From: Patiria miniata
Taxonomy: Eukaryota; Echinodermata; Asteroidea; Valvatida; Asterinidae
Assembly: GCF_015706575.1 (NCBI RefSeq)
Contig: NW_024037053.1
Span: 1,302,001-1,366,000, forward strand
DNA length: 64,000 nucleotides
Direction of reading: 5' to 3'
Both the position numbers and the translations under genes were made by a program. Below are positions 1 through 13,611 of the stretch, in pieces. The notes under the pieces are model-generated. The model searched no databases. It saw nothing but the letters and a program-made list of their open reading frames with translations, and had not been told where the DNA came from. Each line of letters opens with the position of its first letter. The first letter of the stretch is position 1.

Positions 1-3000
1 GGCTCCCATGTATCGCAGCCTAAAGGTACCTTAACGTAAATGGATCTGGACAAACTTGGTACCGTTTTGAAGCGGATGAATGGGCCAACCAGCATGCAAA
101 TCGGCAGGGCGCTAGACCTGAAACTTTTGGAGAAAAGCGCAGATGTAGTAGCTGATGCCACTAGTTTCGTTTTTGTGCAGTGAGTCCCATAGGGAGGCCT
201 GTCAGCGCCAACCCGCCTTGCTCCCATGTATCGCAGCCTAAAGGTATCTTAACGTAAATGGATCTGGACAAACTTGGTACCGTTTTGAAGCGGATGAATG
301 GGCCAACCAGCATGCAAATCGGCAGGGCGCTAGACCTGAAACTTTTGGAGAAAAGCGCAGATGTAGTAGCTGATGCCACTAGTTTCGTTTTTGTGCAGTG
401 AGTCCCATAGGGGGCCTGTCAGCGCCAACCCGCCTTGCTCCCATGTATCGCAGCCTAAAGGTACCTTAACGTAAATGGATCTGGACAAACTTGGTACCGT
501 TTTGAAGCGGATGAATGGGCCAACCAGCATGCAAATCGGCAGGGCGCAGACCTGAAACTTTTGGAGAAAAGCGCAGATGTAGTAGCTGATGCCACTAGTT
601 TCGTTTTTGTGCAGTGAGTCCCATAGGGAGGCCTGTCAGCGCCAACCCGCCTGCTCCCATGTATCGCAGCCTAAAGGTATCTTAACGTAAATGGATCTGG
701 ACAAACTTGGTACCGTTTTGAAGCGGATGAATGGGCCAACCAGCATGCAAATCGGCAGGGCGCTAGACCTGAAACTTTTGGAGAAAAGCGCAGATGTAGT
801 AGCTGATGCCACTAGTTTCGTTTTTGTGCAGTGAGTCCCATAGGGGGCCTGTCAGCGCCAACCCGCCTTGCTGCCATGTATCGCAGCCTAAAGGTATCTT
901 AACGTAAATGGATCTGGACAAACTTGGTACCGTTTTGAAGCGGATGAATGGGCCAACCAGCATGCAAATCGGCAGGGCGCAAGACTTGAAACTTTTGGAG
1001 AAAAGCGCAGATGTAGTAGCTGATGCCACTAGTTTCGTTTTTGTGCAGTGAGTCCCATAGGGAGGCCTGTCAGCGCCAACCCGCCTTGCTCCCATGTATC
1101 GCAGCCTAAAGGTACCTTAACGTAAATGGATCTTGACAAACTTGGTACCGTTTTGAAGCGGATGAATGGGCCAACCAGCATGCAAATCGGCAGGTCGCAG
1201 GACATGAAACTTTTGGAGAAAAGCGCAGATGTAGTAGCTGATGCCACTAGTTTCGTTTTTGTGCAGTGAGTCCCATAGGGAGGCCTGTCAGCGCCAACCC
1301 GCCTGGCTCCCATGTATCGCAGCCTAAAGGTACCTTAACGTAAATGGATCTGGACAAACTTGGTACCGTTTTGAAGCGGATGAATGGGCCAACCAGCATG
1401 CAAATCGGCAGGGCGCTAGACCTGAAACTTTTGGAGAAAAGCGCAGATGTAGTAGCTGATGCCACTAGTTTCGTTTTTGTGCAGTGAGTCCCATAGGGAG
1501 GCCTGTCAGCGCCAACACGCCTTGCTCCCATGTATCGCAGCCTAAAGGTATCTTAACGTAAATGGATCTGGACAAACTTGGTACCGTTTTGAAGCGGATG
1601 AATGGGCCAACCAGCATGCAAATCGGCAGGGCGCTAGACCTGAAACTTTTGGAGAAAAGCGCAGATGTAGTAGCTGATGCCACTAGTTTCGTTTTTGTGC
1701 AGTAAGTCCCATAGGGAGGCCTGTCAGCGCCAACCCGCCTTGCTGCCATGTATCGCAGCCTAAAGGTATCTTAACGTAAATGGATCTGGACAAACTTGGT
1801 ACCGTTTTGAAGCGGATGAATGGGCCAACCAGCATGCAAATCGGCAGGGCGCTAGACCTGAAACTTTTGGAGAAAAGCGCAGATGTAGTAGCTGATGCCA
1901 CTAGTTTCGTTTTTGTGCAGTGAGTCCCATAGGGGGGCCTGTCAGCGCCAACCCGCCTTGCTGCCATGTATCGCAGCCTAAAGGTATCTTAACGTAAATG
2001 GATCTGGACAAACTTGGTACCGTTTTGAAGCGGATGAATGGGCCAACCAGCATGCAAATCGGCAGGGCGCAAGACTTGAAACTTTTGGAGAAAAGCGCAT
2101 ATGTAGTAGCTGATGCCACTAGTTTCGTTTTTGTGCAGTGAGTCCCATAGGGAGGCCTGTCAGCGCCAACCCGCCTGGCTCCCATGTATCGCAGCCTAAA
2201 GGTACCTTAACGTAAATGGATCTTGACAAACTTGGTACCGTTTTGAAGCGGATGAATGGGCCAACCAGCATGCAAATCGGCAGGTCGCAGGACATGAAAC
2301 TTTTGGAGAAAAGCGCAGATGTAGTAGCTGATGCCACTAGTTTCGTTTTTGTGCAGTGAGTCCCATAGGGAGGCCTGTCAGCGCCAACCCGCCTGGCTCC
2401 CATGTATCGCAGCCTAAAGGTACCTTAACGTGGATGGATCTGGACAAACTTGGTACCGTTTTGAAGCGGATGAATGGGCCAACCAGCATGCAAATCGGCA
2501 GGGCGCTAGACCTGAAACTTTTGGAGAAAAGCGCAGATGTAGTAGCTGATGCCACTAGTTTCGTTTTTGTGCAGTGAGTCCCATAGGGGGCCTATCAGCG
2601 CCAACCCGCCTTGCTGCCATGTATCGCAGCCTAAAGGTATCTTAACGTAAATGGATCTGGACAAACTTGGTACCGTTTTGAAGCGGATGAATGGGCCAAC
2701 CAGCATGCAAATCGGCAGGTCGCAGGACCTGAAACTTTTGGAGAAAAGCGCAGATGTAGTAGCTGATGCCACTAGTTTCGTTTTTGTGCAGTGAGTCCCA
2801 TAGGGAGGCCTGTCAGCGCCAACCCGCCTTGCTGCCATGTATCGCAGCCTAAAGGTATCTTAACGTAAATGGATCTGGACAAACTTGGTACCGTTTTGAA
2901 GCGGATGAATGGGCCAACCAGCATGCAAATCGGCAGGGCGCTAGACCTGAAACTTTTGGAGAAAAGCGCAGATGTAGTAGCTGATGCCACTAGTTTCGTT

Positions 3001-6000
3001 TTTGTGCAGTGAGTCCCATAGGGGGGCCTGTCAGCGCCAACCCGCCTTGCTGCCATGTATCGCAGCCTAAAGGTATCTTAACGTAAATGGATCTGGACAA
3101 ACTTGGTACCGTTTTGAAGCGGATGAATGGGCCAACCAGCATGCAAATCGGCAGGGCGCAGAACTTGAAACTTTTGGAGAAAAGCGCATATGTAGTAGCT
3201 GATGCCACTAGTTTCGTTTTTGTGCAGTGAGTCCCATAGGGAGGCCTGTCAGCGCCAACCCGCCTGGCTCCCATGTATCGCAGCCTAAAGGTACCTTAAC
3301 GTAAATGGATCTTGACAAACTTGGTACCGTTTTGAAGCGGATGAATGGGCCAACCAGCATGCAAATCGGCAGGTCGCAGGACATGAAACTTTTGGAGAAA
3401 AGCGCAGATGTAGTAGCTGATGCCACTAGTTTCGTTTTTGTGCAGTGAGTCCCATAGGGAGGCCTGTCAGCGCCAACCCGCCTGGCTCCCATGTATCGCA
3501 GCCTAAAGGTACCTTAACGTAAATGGATCTGGACAAACTTGGTACCGTTTTGAAGCGGATGAATGGGCCAACCAGCATGCAAATCGGCAGGGCGCTAGAC
3601 CTGAAACTTTTGGAGAAAAGCGCAGATGTAGTAGCTGATGCCACTAGTTTCGTTTTTGTGCAGTGAGTCCCATAGGGAGGCCTGTCAGCGCCAACCCGCC
3701 TTGCTGCCATGTATCGCAGCCTAAAGGTATCTTAACGTAAATGGATCTGGACAAACTTGGTACCGTTTTGAAGCGGATGAATGGGCCAACCAGCATGCAA
3801 ATCGGCAGGGCGCTAGACCTGAAACTTTTGGAGAAAAGCGCAGATGTAGTAGCTGATGCCACTAGTTTCGTTTTTGTGCAGTGAGTCCCATAGGGGGGCC
3901 TATCAGCGCCAACCCGCCTTGCTGCCATGTATCGCAGCCTAAAGGTATCTTAACGTAAATGGATCTGGACAAACTTGGTACCGTTTTGAAGCGGATGAAT
4001 GGGCCAACCAGCATGCAAATCGGCAGGGCGCTAGACCTGAAACTTTTGGAGAAAAGCGCAGATGTAGTAGCTGATGCCACTAGTTTCGTTTTTGTGCAGT
4101 AAGTCCCATAGGGAGGCCTGTCAGCGCCAACCCACCTTGCTCCCATGTATCGCAGCCTAAAGGTATCTTAACGTAAATGGATCTGGACAAACTTGGTACC
4201 GTTTTGAAGCGGATGAATGGGCCAACCAGCATGCAAATCGGCAGGGCGCTAGACCTGAAACTTTTGGAGAAAAGCGCAGATGTAGTAGCTGATGCCACTA
4301 GTTTCGTTTTTGTGCAGTGAGTCCCATAGGGGGCCTGTCAGCGCCAACCCGCCTTGCTCCCATGTATCGCAGCCTAAAGGTATCTTAACGTAAATGGATC
4401 TGGACAAACTTGGTACCGTTTTGAAGCGGATGAATGGGCCAACCAGCATGCAAATCGGCAGGGCGCAAGACTTGAAACTTTTGGAGAAAAGCGCAGATGT
4501 AGTAGCTGATGCCACTAGTTTCGTTTTTGTGCAGTGAGTCCCATAGGGAGGCCTGTCAGCGCCAACCCGCCTGGCTCCCATGTATCGCAGCCTAAAGGTA
4601 CCTTAACGTAAATGGATCTTGACAAACTTGGTACCGTTTTGAAGCGGATGAATGGGCCAACCAGCATGCAAATCGGCAGGTCGCAGGACATGAAACTTTT
4701 GGAGAAAAGCGCAGATGTAGTAGCTGATGCCACTAGTTTCGTTTTTGTGCAGTGAGTCCCATAGGGAGGCCTGTCAGCGCCAACCCGCCTGGCTCCCATG
4801 TATCGCAGCCTAAAGGTACCTTAACGTAAATGGATCTGGACAAACTTGGTACCGTTTTGAAGCGGATGAATGGGCCAACCAGCATGCAAATCGGCAGGGC
4901 GCTAGACCTGAAACTTTTGGAGAAAAGCGCAGATGTAGTAGCTGATGCCACTAGTTTCGTTTTTGTGCAGTAAGTCCCATAGGGAGGCCTGTCAGCGCCA
5001 ACCCGCCTTGCTGCCATGTATCGCAGCCTAAAGGTATCTTAACGTAAATGGATCTGGACAAACTTGGTACCGTTTTGAAGCGGATGAATGGGCCAACCAG
5101 CATGCAAATCGGCAGGGCGCTAGACCTGAAACTTTTGGAGAAAAGCGCAGATGTAGTAGCTGATGCCACTAGTTTCGTTTTTGTGCAGTGAGTCCCATAG
5201 GGGGGCCTGTCAGCGCCAACCCGCCTTGCTGCCATGTATCGCAGCCTAAAGGTATCTTAACGTAAATGGATCTGGACAAACTTGGTACCGTTTTGAAGCG
5301 GATGAATGGGCCAACCAGCATGCAAATCGGCAGGGCGCTAGACCTGAAACTTTTGGAGAAAAGCGCAGATGTAGTAGCTGATGCCACTAGTTTCGTTTTT
5401 GTGCAGTGAGTCCCATAGGGAGGCCTGTCAGCGCCAACCCGCCTTGCTGCCATGTATCGCAGCCTAAAGGTATCTTAACGTAAATGGATCTGGACAAACT
5501 TGGTACCGTTTTGAAGCGGATGAATGGGCCAACCAGCATGCAAATCGGCAGGGCGCAGACCTGAAACTTTTGGAGAAAAGCGCAGATGTAGTAGCTGATG
5601 CCACTAGTTTCGTTTTTGTGCAGTGAGTCCCATAGGGAGGCCTGTCAGCGCCAACCCGCCTGGCTCCCATGTATCGCAGCCTAAAGGTACCTTAACGTAA
5701 ATGGATCTGGACAAACTTGGTACCGTTTTGAAGCGGATGAATGGGCCAACCAGCATGCAAATCGGCAGGTCGCAGGACATGAAACTTTTGGAGAAAAGCG
5801 CAGATGTAGTAGCTGATGCCACTAGTTTCGTTTTTGTGCAGTGAGTCCCATAGGGGGCCTGTCAGCGCCAACCCGCCTTGCTCCCATGTATCGCAGCCTA
5901 AAGGTACCTTAACGTAAATGGATCTGGACAAACTTGGTACCGTTTTGAAGCGGATGAATGGGCCAACCAGCATGCAAATCGGCAGGGCGCAGGACATGAA

Positions 6001-9000
6001 ACTTTTGGAGAAAAGCGCAGATGTAGTAGCTGATGCCACTAGTTTCGTTTTTGTGCAGTGAGTCCCATAGGGGGCCTATCAGCGCCAACCCGCCTTGCTC
6101 CCATGTATCGCAGCCTAAAGGTATCTTAACGTAAATGGATCTGGACAAACTTGGTACCGTTTTGAAGCGGATGAATGGGCCAACCAGCATGCAAATCGGC
6201 AGGGCGCTAGACCTGAAACTTTTGGAGAAAAGCGCAGATGTAGTAGCTGATGCCACTAGTTTCGTTTTTGTGCAGTGAGTCCCATAGGGAGGCCTGTCAG
6301 CGCCAACCCGCCTTGCTGCCATGTATCGCAGCCTAAAGGTATCTTAACGTAAATGGATCTGGACAAACTTGGTACCGTTTTGAAGCGGATGAATGGGCCA
6401 ACCAGCATGCAAATCGGCAGGGCGCAAAACTTGAAACTTTTTGAGAAAAGCGCAGATGTAGTAGCTGATGCCACTAGTTTCGTTTTTGTGCAGTGAGTCC
6501 CATAGGGAGGCCTGTCAGCGCCAACCCGCCTGGCTCCCATGTATCGCAGCCTAAAGGTACCTTAACGTAAATGGATCTTGACAAACTTGGTACCGTTTTG
6601 AAGCGGATGAATGGGCCAACCAGCATGCAAATCGGCAGGTCGCAGACATGAAACTTTTGGAGAAAAGCGCAGATGTAGTAGCTGATGCCACTAGTTTCGT
6701 TTTTGTGCAGTGAGTCCCATAGGGAGGCCTGTCAGCGCCAACCCGCCTGGCTCCCATGTATCGCAGCCTAAAGGTACCTTAACGTAAATGGATCTGGACA
6801 AACTTGGTACCGTTTTGAAGCGGATGAATGGGCCAACCAGCATGCAAATCGGCAGGGCGCTAGACCTGAAACTTTTGGAGAAAAGCGCAGATGTAGTAGC
6901 TGATGCCACTAGTTTCGTTTTTGTGCAGTGAGTCCCATAGGGAGGCCTGTCAGCGCCAACCCGCCTTGCTGCCATGTATCGCAGCCTAAAGGTATCTTAA
7001 CGTAAATGGATCTGGACAAACTTGGTACCGTTTTGAAGCGGATGAATGGGCCAACCAGCATGCAAATCGGCAGGGCGCTAGACCTGAAAATTTTGGAGAA
7101 AAGCGCAGATGTAGTAGCTGATGCCACTAGTTTCGTTTTTGTGCAGTGAGTCCCATAGGGGGCCTATCAGCGCCAACCCGCCTTGCTGCCATGTATCGCA
7201 GCCTAAAGGTATCTTAACGTAAATGGATCTGGACAAACTTGGTACCGTTTTGAAGCGGATGAATGGGCCAACCAGCATGCAAATCGGCAGGGCGCTAGAC
7301 CTGAAATTTTGGAGAAAAGCGCAGATGTAGTAGCTGATGCCACTAGTTTCGTTTTTGTGCAGTAAGTCCCATAGGGAGGCCTGTCAGCGCCAACCCGCCT
7401 TGCTGCCATGTATCGCAGCCTAAAGGTATCTTAACGTAAATGGATCTGGACAAACTTGGTACCGTTTTGAAGCGGATGAATGGGCCAACCAGCATGCAAA
7501 TCGGCAGGGCGCTAGACCTGAAACTTTTGGAGAAAAGCGCAGATGTAGTAGCTGATGCCACTAGTTTCGTTTTTGTGCAGTGAGTCCCATAGGGGGGCCT
7601 GTCAGCGCCAACCCGCCTTGCTCCCATGTATCGCAGCCTAAAGGTATCTTAACGTAAATGGATCTGGACAAACTTGGTACCGTTTTGAAGCGGATGAATG
7701 GGCCAACCAGCATGCAAATCGGCAGGGCGCTAGACCTGAAATTTTGGAGAAAAGCGCAGATGTAGTAGCTGATGCCACTAGTTTCGTTTTTGTGCAGTAA
7801 GTCCCATAGGGAGGCCTGTCAGCGCCAACCCACCTGCTGCAATGTATCGCAGCCTAAAGGTATCTTAACGTAAATGGATCTGGACAAACTTGGTACCGTT
7901 TTGAAGCGGATGAATGGGCCAACCAGCATGCAAATCGGCAGGGCGCAGAACGTGAAACTTTTGGAGAAAAGCGCAGATGTAGTAGCTGATGCCACTAGTT
8001 TCGTTTTTGTGCAGTGAGTCCCATAGGGAGGCCTGTCAGCGCCAACCCGCCTGGCTCCCATGTATCGCAGCCTAAAGGTACCTTAACGTAAATGGATCTG
8101 GACAAACTTGGTACCGTTTTGAAGCGGATGAATGGGCCAACCAGCATGCAAATCGGCAGGTCGCAGGACATGAAACTTTTGGAGAAAAGCGCAGATGTAG
8201 TAGCTGATGCCACTAGTTTCGTTTTTGTGCAGTGAGTCCCATAGGGGGGCCTATCAGCGCCAACCCGCCTTGCTCCCATGTATCGCAGCCTAAAGGTACC
8301 TTAACGTAGATGGATCTGGACAAACTTGGTACCGTTTTGAAGCGCATGATTGGGCCAACCAGCATGCAAATCGGCAGGGCGCAGACTTGAAACTTTTGGA
8401 GAAAAGCGCATATGTAGTAGCTGATGCCACTAGTTTCGTTTTTGTGCAGTGAGTCCCATAGGGAGGCCTGTCAGCGCCAACCCACCTGGCTCCCATGTAT
8501 CGCAGCCTAAAGGTACCTTAACGTAGATGGATCTGGACAAACTTGGTACCGTTTTGAAGCGGATGAATGGGCCAACCAGCATGCAAATCGGCAGGGCGCT
8601 AGACCTGAAACTTTTGGAGAAAAGCGCAGATGTAGTAGCTGATGCCACTAGTTTCGTTTTTGTGCAGTAAGTCCCATAGGGAGGCCTGTCAGCGCCAACC
8701 CACCTTGCTGCCATGTATCGCAGCCTAAAGGTATCTTAACGTAAATGGATCTTGACAAACTTGGTACCGTTTTGAAGCGGATGAATGGGCCAACCAGCAT
8801 GCAAATCGGCAGGGCGCAAAACTTGAAACTTTTGGAGAAAAGCGCAGATGTAGTAGCTGATGCCACTAGTTTCGTTTTTGTGCAGTGAGTCCCATAGGGA
8901 GGCCTGTCAGCGCCAACCCGCCTGGCTCCCATGTATCGCAGCCTAAAGGTAACTTAACGTAAATGGATCTTGACAAACTTGGTACCGTTTGAAGCGGATG

Positions 9001-12000
9001 AATGGGCCAACCAGCATGCAAATCGGCAGGTCGCAGGACATGAAACTTTTGGAGAAAAGCGCAGATGTAGTAGCTAATGCCACTAGTTTCGTTTTTGTGC
9101 AGTGAGTCCCATAGGGGGGCCTATCAGCGCCAACCCGCCTTGCTCCCATGTATCGCAGCCTAAAGGTACCTTAACGTAAATGGATCTGGACAAACTTGGT
9201 ACCGTTTTGAAGCGCATGATTGGGCCAACCAGCTGCAAATCGGCAGGGCGCACGACTTGAAACTTTTGGAGAAAAGCGCATATGTAGTAGCTGATGCCAC
9301 TAGTTTCGTTTTTGTGCAGTAAGTCCCATAGTGAGGCCTGTCAGCGCCAACCCGCCTTGCTGCCATGTATCGCAGCCTAAAGGTATCTTAACGTAAATGG
9401 ATCTGGACAAACTTGGTACCGTTTTGAAGCGCATGAATGGGCCAACCAGCATGCAAATCGGCAGGGCGCAGAACTTGAAACTTTTGGAGAAAAGCGCAGA
9501 TGTAGTAGCTGATGCCACTAGTTTCGTTTTTGTGCAGTGAGTCCCATAGGGAGGCCTGTCAGCGCCAACCCGCCTGGCTCCCATGTATCGCAGCCTAAAG
9601 GTACCTTAACGTGAATGGATCTTGACAAACTTGGTACCGTTTTGAAGCGGATGAATGGGCCAACCAGCATGCAAATCGGCAGGTCGCAGGACTCGAAACT
9701 TTTGGAGAAAAGCGCAGATGTAGTAGCTGATGCCACTAGTTTCGTTTTTGTGCAGTGAGTCCCATAGGGAGGCCTGTCAGCGCAAACCCGCCTGGCTCCC
9801 ATGTATCGCAGCCTAAAGGTACCTTAACGTAAATGGATCTGGACAAACTTGGTACCGTTTTGAAGCGGATGAATGGGCCAACCAGCATGGAAATCGGCAG
9901 GGCGCTAGACCTGAAACTTTTGGAGAAAAGCGCAGATGTAGTAGCTGATGCCACTAGTTTCGTTTTTGTGCAGTGAGTCCCATAGGGGGGCCTATCAGCG
10001 CCAACACGCCTTGCTGCCATGTATCGCAGCCTAAAGGTATCTTAACGTTAATGGATCTGGACAAACTTGGTACCGTTTTGAAGCGGATGAATGGGCCAAC
10101 GAGCATGCAAATCGGCAGGGCGCTAGACCTGAAACTTTTGGAGAAAAGCGCAGATGTAGTAGCTGATGCCACTAGTTTCGTTTTTGTGCAGTAAGTCCCA
10201 TAGGGAGGCCTGTCAGCGCCAACCCACCTTGCTGCCATGTATCGCAGCCTAAAGGTATCTTAACGTAAATGGATCTGGACAAACTTGGTACCGTTTTGAA
10301 GCGGATGAATGGGCCAAACAGCATGCAAATCGGCAGGGCGCAGAACTTGAAACTTTTGGAGAAAAGCGCAGATGTAGTTGCTGATGCCACTAGTTTCGTT
10401 TTTGTGCAGTGAGTCCCATAGGGAGGCCTGTCAGCGCCAACGCGCCTGGCTCCCATGTATCGCAGCCTAAAGGTACCTTAACGTAAATGGATCTTGACAA
10501 ACTTGGTACCGTTTTGAAGCGGATGAATGGGCCAACCAGCATGCAAATCGGCAGGTCGCAGGACATGAAACTTTTGGAGAAAAGCGCAGATGTAGTAGCT
10601 GATGCCACTAGTTTCGTTTTTGTGCAGTGAGTCCCATAGGGGGGCCTATCAGCGCCAACCCGCCTTGCTCCCATGTATCGCAGCCTAAAGGTACCTTAAC
10701 GTAGATGGATCTGGACAAACTTGGTACCGTTTTGAAGCGGATGAATGGGCCAACCAGCATGCAAATCGGCAGGTCGCAGGACATAAAACTTTTGGAGAAA
10801 AGCGCAGATGTAGTAGCTGATGCCACTAGTTTCGTTTTTGTGCAGTGAGTCCCATAGGGAGGCCTGTCAGCGCCAACGCGCCTGGCTCCCATGTATCGCA
10901 GCCTAAAGGTACCTTAACGTAAATGGATCTTGACAAACTTGGTACCGTTTTGAAGCGCATGATTGGGCCAACCTTCATGCAAATCAGCAGGGCGCAGGAC
11001 TTGAAACTTTTGGAGAAAAGCGCATATGTAGTAGCTGATGCCACTAGTTTCGTTTTTGTGCAGTGAGTCCCATAGGGAGGCCTGTCAGCGCCAACCCACC
11101 TGGCTCCCATGTATCGCAGCCTAAAGGTACCTTAACGTAAATGGATCTTGACAAACTTGGTACCGTTTTGAAGCGGATGAATGGGCCAATCAGCATGCAA
11201 ATCGGCAGGTCGCAGGACATAAAACTTTTGGAGAAAAGCACAGATGTAGTAGCTGATGCCACTAGTTTCGTTTTTGTGCAGTGAGTCCCATAGGGAGGCC
11301 TTTCAGCGCCAACCCGCCTGGCTCCCATGTATCGCAGCCTAAAGGTACCTTAACGTAAATGGATCTGGACAAACTTGGTACCGTTTTGAAGCGGATGAAT
11401 GGGCCAACCAGCATGCAAATCGGCAGGGCGCTAGACCTGAAACTTTTGGAGAAAAGCGCAGATGTAGTAGCTGATGCCACTAGTTTCGTTTTTGTGCAGT
11501 AAGTCCCATAGGGAGGCCTGTCAGCGCCAACCCTCCTTGCTGCCATGTATCGCAGCCTAAAGGTATCTTAACGTAAATGGATCTGGACAAACTTGGTACC
11601 GTTTTTAAGCGGATGAATGGGCCGATCAGCATGCAAATCGGCAGGGCGCTAGACTTGACACTTTTGGAGAAAAGCGCAGATGTAGTAGCTGATGCCACTC
11701 GTTTCGTTTTTGTGCAGTAAGTCCCATAGGGAGGCCTGTCAGCGCCAGCCCGCCTGGCTCCCATGTATCGCAGCCTAAAGGTGCCTTAACGTAGATGGAT
11801 CTGGACAAACTTGGTACCGTTTTGAAGCGGATGAATGGGCCAACCAGCATGCCAATCGGCAGGTCGCAGGTCCTGAAACTTTTGGAGAAAAGCGCAGATG
11901 TAGTAGCTGACGCCACTAGTTTCGTTTTTGTGCAGAAAGTCCCAAAGGGAGTCCTATCAGCGCCAACCCGCCTGGCTCCCATGTATCGCAGCCTAAAGGT

Positions 12001-12214
12001 ACCTTAACGTGAATGGATCTGGACAAACCTGGTACCGTTTTGAAGCGCATGAATGGGCCAACCAGCATGCAAATCGGCAGGGCGCTAGACTTGAAACTTT
12101 TGGAGAAAAGCGAAGATGTAGTAGCTGATGCCACTTGTTTCGTTTTTGTGCAGTGAGTCCCATAGGGAGGCCTGTCAGCGCCAACCCGCCTGGCTCCCAT
12201 GTATCGCAGCCTAA
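1..12214. repeat. 218-bp satellite array, about 56 monomers
   Basis: A head-to-tail array of about 218-bp monomers fills the first 12.2 kb and runs off the left edge. Each monomer has the same landmarks: GGTACC, GCATGC, ACTAGT and AGGCCT sites, and the blocks GGATCTGGACAAACTTGG and AGCGCAGATGTAGTAGCTG. Most copies differ by a few substitutions. Some are 217 or 216 bp through one- or two-base losses. Because 218 is not a multiple of three, each copy shifts frame, so the overlapping 72-137-residue open frames on the minus strand are by-products and not genes. Marker substitutions show a higher-order pattern: a variant with GCAAGACTTG or GCAGAACTTG is followed one monomer later by a variant with GTCGCAGGACATG. 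The last monomers (11.5-12.2 kb) are the most diverged, as expected at an array edge. Position relative to a centromere is unknown. Confidence 0.97.
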
Positions 12215-13121
12215 ATTTGTTCGACTGGCTCTTTATATCTCAATCAAAAGTACCTTTAAACAGAAAATTGCAAACAAACTTTACGTCGTTCAAAAGCTGT
12301 TAAGTAGGACTACAACATTAAAAAGAACCAAGTCTTCACACCCAAGTCTTTTGGAGAACATGCAAGATGTAGTAACTAATTTCGTTTTGTGCACGTCGTA
12401 TCGCTTTAATAAAACAGTTATCTGATATATCTGACGGTTGTTTTCCATTTACACTGTTTCCGCAGTACAGTTATCGTACAATCATGAATACATGGTATCT
12501 GTGATTAGTTATCTATAGTAATGTGTAGTATTGTGAAAATTATCTACACTTTTAACAATAGTGTGACGTCGCAAAAATCGTTTTAACGTGGTTGAAGGAC
12601 GATTGGATGTCGTTCCCACCTGGCTCCCATAGAAAGGCGCACATGTAAACAAAGCGGGACGTCATTATGTATTAGGTCTATAGAATGTGAAGAGTAAACA
12701 ATATTTCCCGGTGAATTTCTATTGTGTGTTTGAAATTCCCGCTCCTAGGTCTGTCGACTGCGGGGCGCGACCGCGCTGCTCTGTAATCTCTTCAAGCAGG
12801 GAGCCCTTTGAAACAACAACCCATTTTGTTTTTCTTTCTTTCGAAATAAACAGTGTTTATTTCGGGATAAATTGTGGGATAATTAACCCCGACCCCGACG
12901 CCTAGTGCAAGTACTTATGAGCCAATTTCAATTTGCCGGTTTTATCGACGATGGTACAAAGTGTAGCCCGAACAAGTGCTGGCTGCCTGGTGCAACCCTT
13001 GGCCAATGAGGGCACACACCAAACGAACTCCGGACTTCTGGCCTCAAAAATTGTTATAGCAAACTGCAGAGCAATAATCGCATGAGACAAATACATTTAT
13101 AGTACGGCAGATATAGGTGAT
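12215..13121. other. Satellite-to-gene junction spacer with satellite relic
   Basis: The satellite stops abruptly after CGCAGCCTAAA. At about 12347-12392 a single eroded piece of the monomer remains (TTTTGGAGAACATGCAAG then ATGTAGTAACTAATTTCG), separated from the array by unrelated sequence. Around 12592-12670 there is a segment with CCCATAGAAAGGCGCA and GGGACGTCATTATG that recurs in altered form at 15433-15520. The open frame at 12687-12905 has no recognisable domain and was not accepted as a gene. Confidence 0.6.
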
Positions 13122-13394
13122 GGGAATGTGACTTTTATGATGCAAACATGGCATTTGGCAGTATGTCATGAGAAAGATATTTTACCATAGGGCCAACGCA
13201 GATTGTCCTTTGAAAAAAATATAGGTAGAATAACAACCAATGGCAGCCATTTTGAGAATTGCTTATTCTGTCTTTAATTACGTTTTCAAAGGACAAATCT
13301 ATCTGCGATGGCCCTGTGGCCAAATATCTTTCGTAAGACACACTCTGACTGTGTGCCAAATGCCATGCTTATTTCATCAAAAGCACAATTCCCC
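13122..13394. repeat. Fold-back (palindromic) element upstream of the first gene
   Basis: Left arm GGGAATGTGACTTTTATGA...CATGGCATTTGGCA pairs with the right arm TGCCAAATGCCATG...AAGCACAATTCCCC. The arms are about 115 bp with scattered mismatches and a short central loop near 13240-13270. It lies about 220 bp upstream of the predicted start codon of the gene at 13612. It looks like a non-autonomous DNA element without coding capacity. Confidence 0.75.
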
Positions 13395-13611
13395 AAATAT
13401 TTCCGGTATCTGCCCCACTATTATTCGTACTCAGTGATATTTCAACCACAACCATGTTTTTGTCTTCCAAACAGGCTTTCATGTATTCTTTTTTTATTTA
13501 TGTATCACGTTCTACATCTGCGATCGAAACACCTTTCAGCTTTACTCTTGTAATCTGAGATATTGCCTCTGCCAATCAGGCCCAGGAGATTGAAAACTAC
13601 ACGCTAACGAG

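Noticed and set aside
161-12200. Dozens of overlapping minus-strand open frames of 66-137 residues that look like a protein family
   Set aside because: They are one satellite monomer read repeatedly. The 218-bp period shifts frame each copy, ends are arbitrary, and there is no splice or start evidence.
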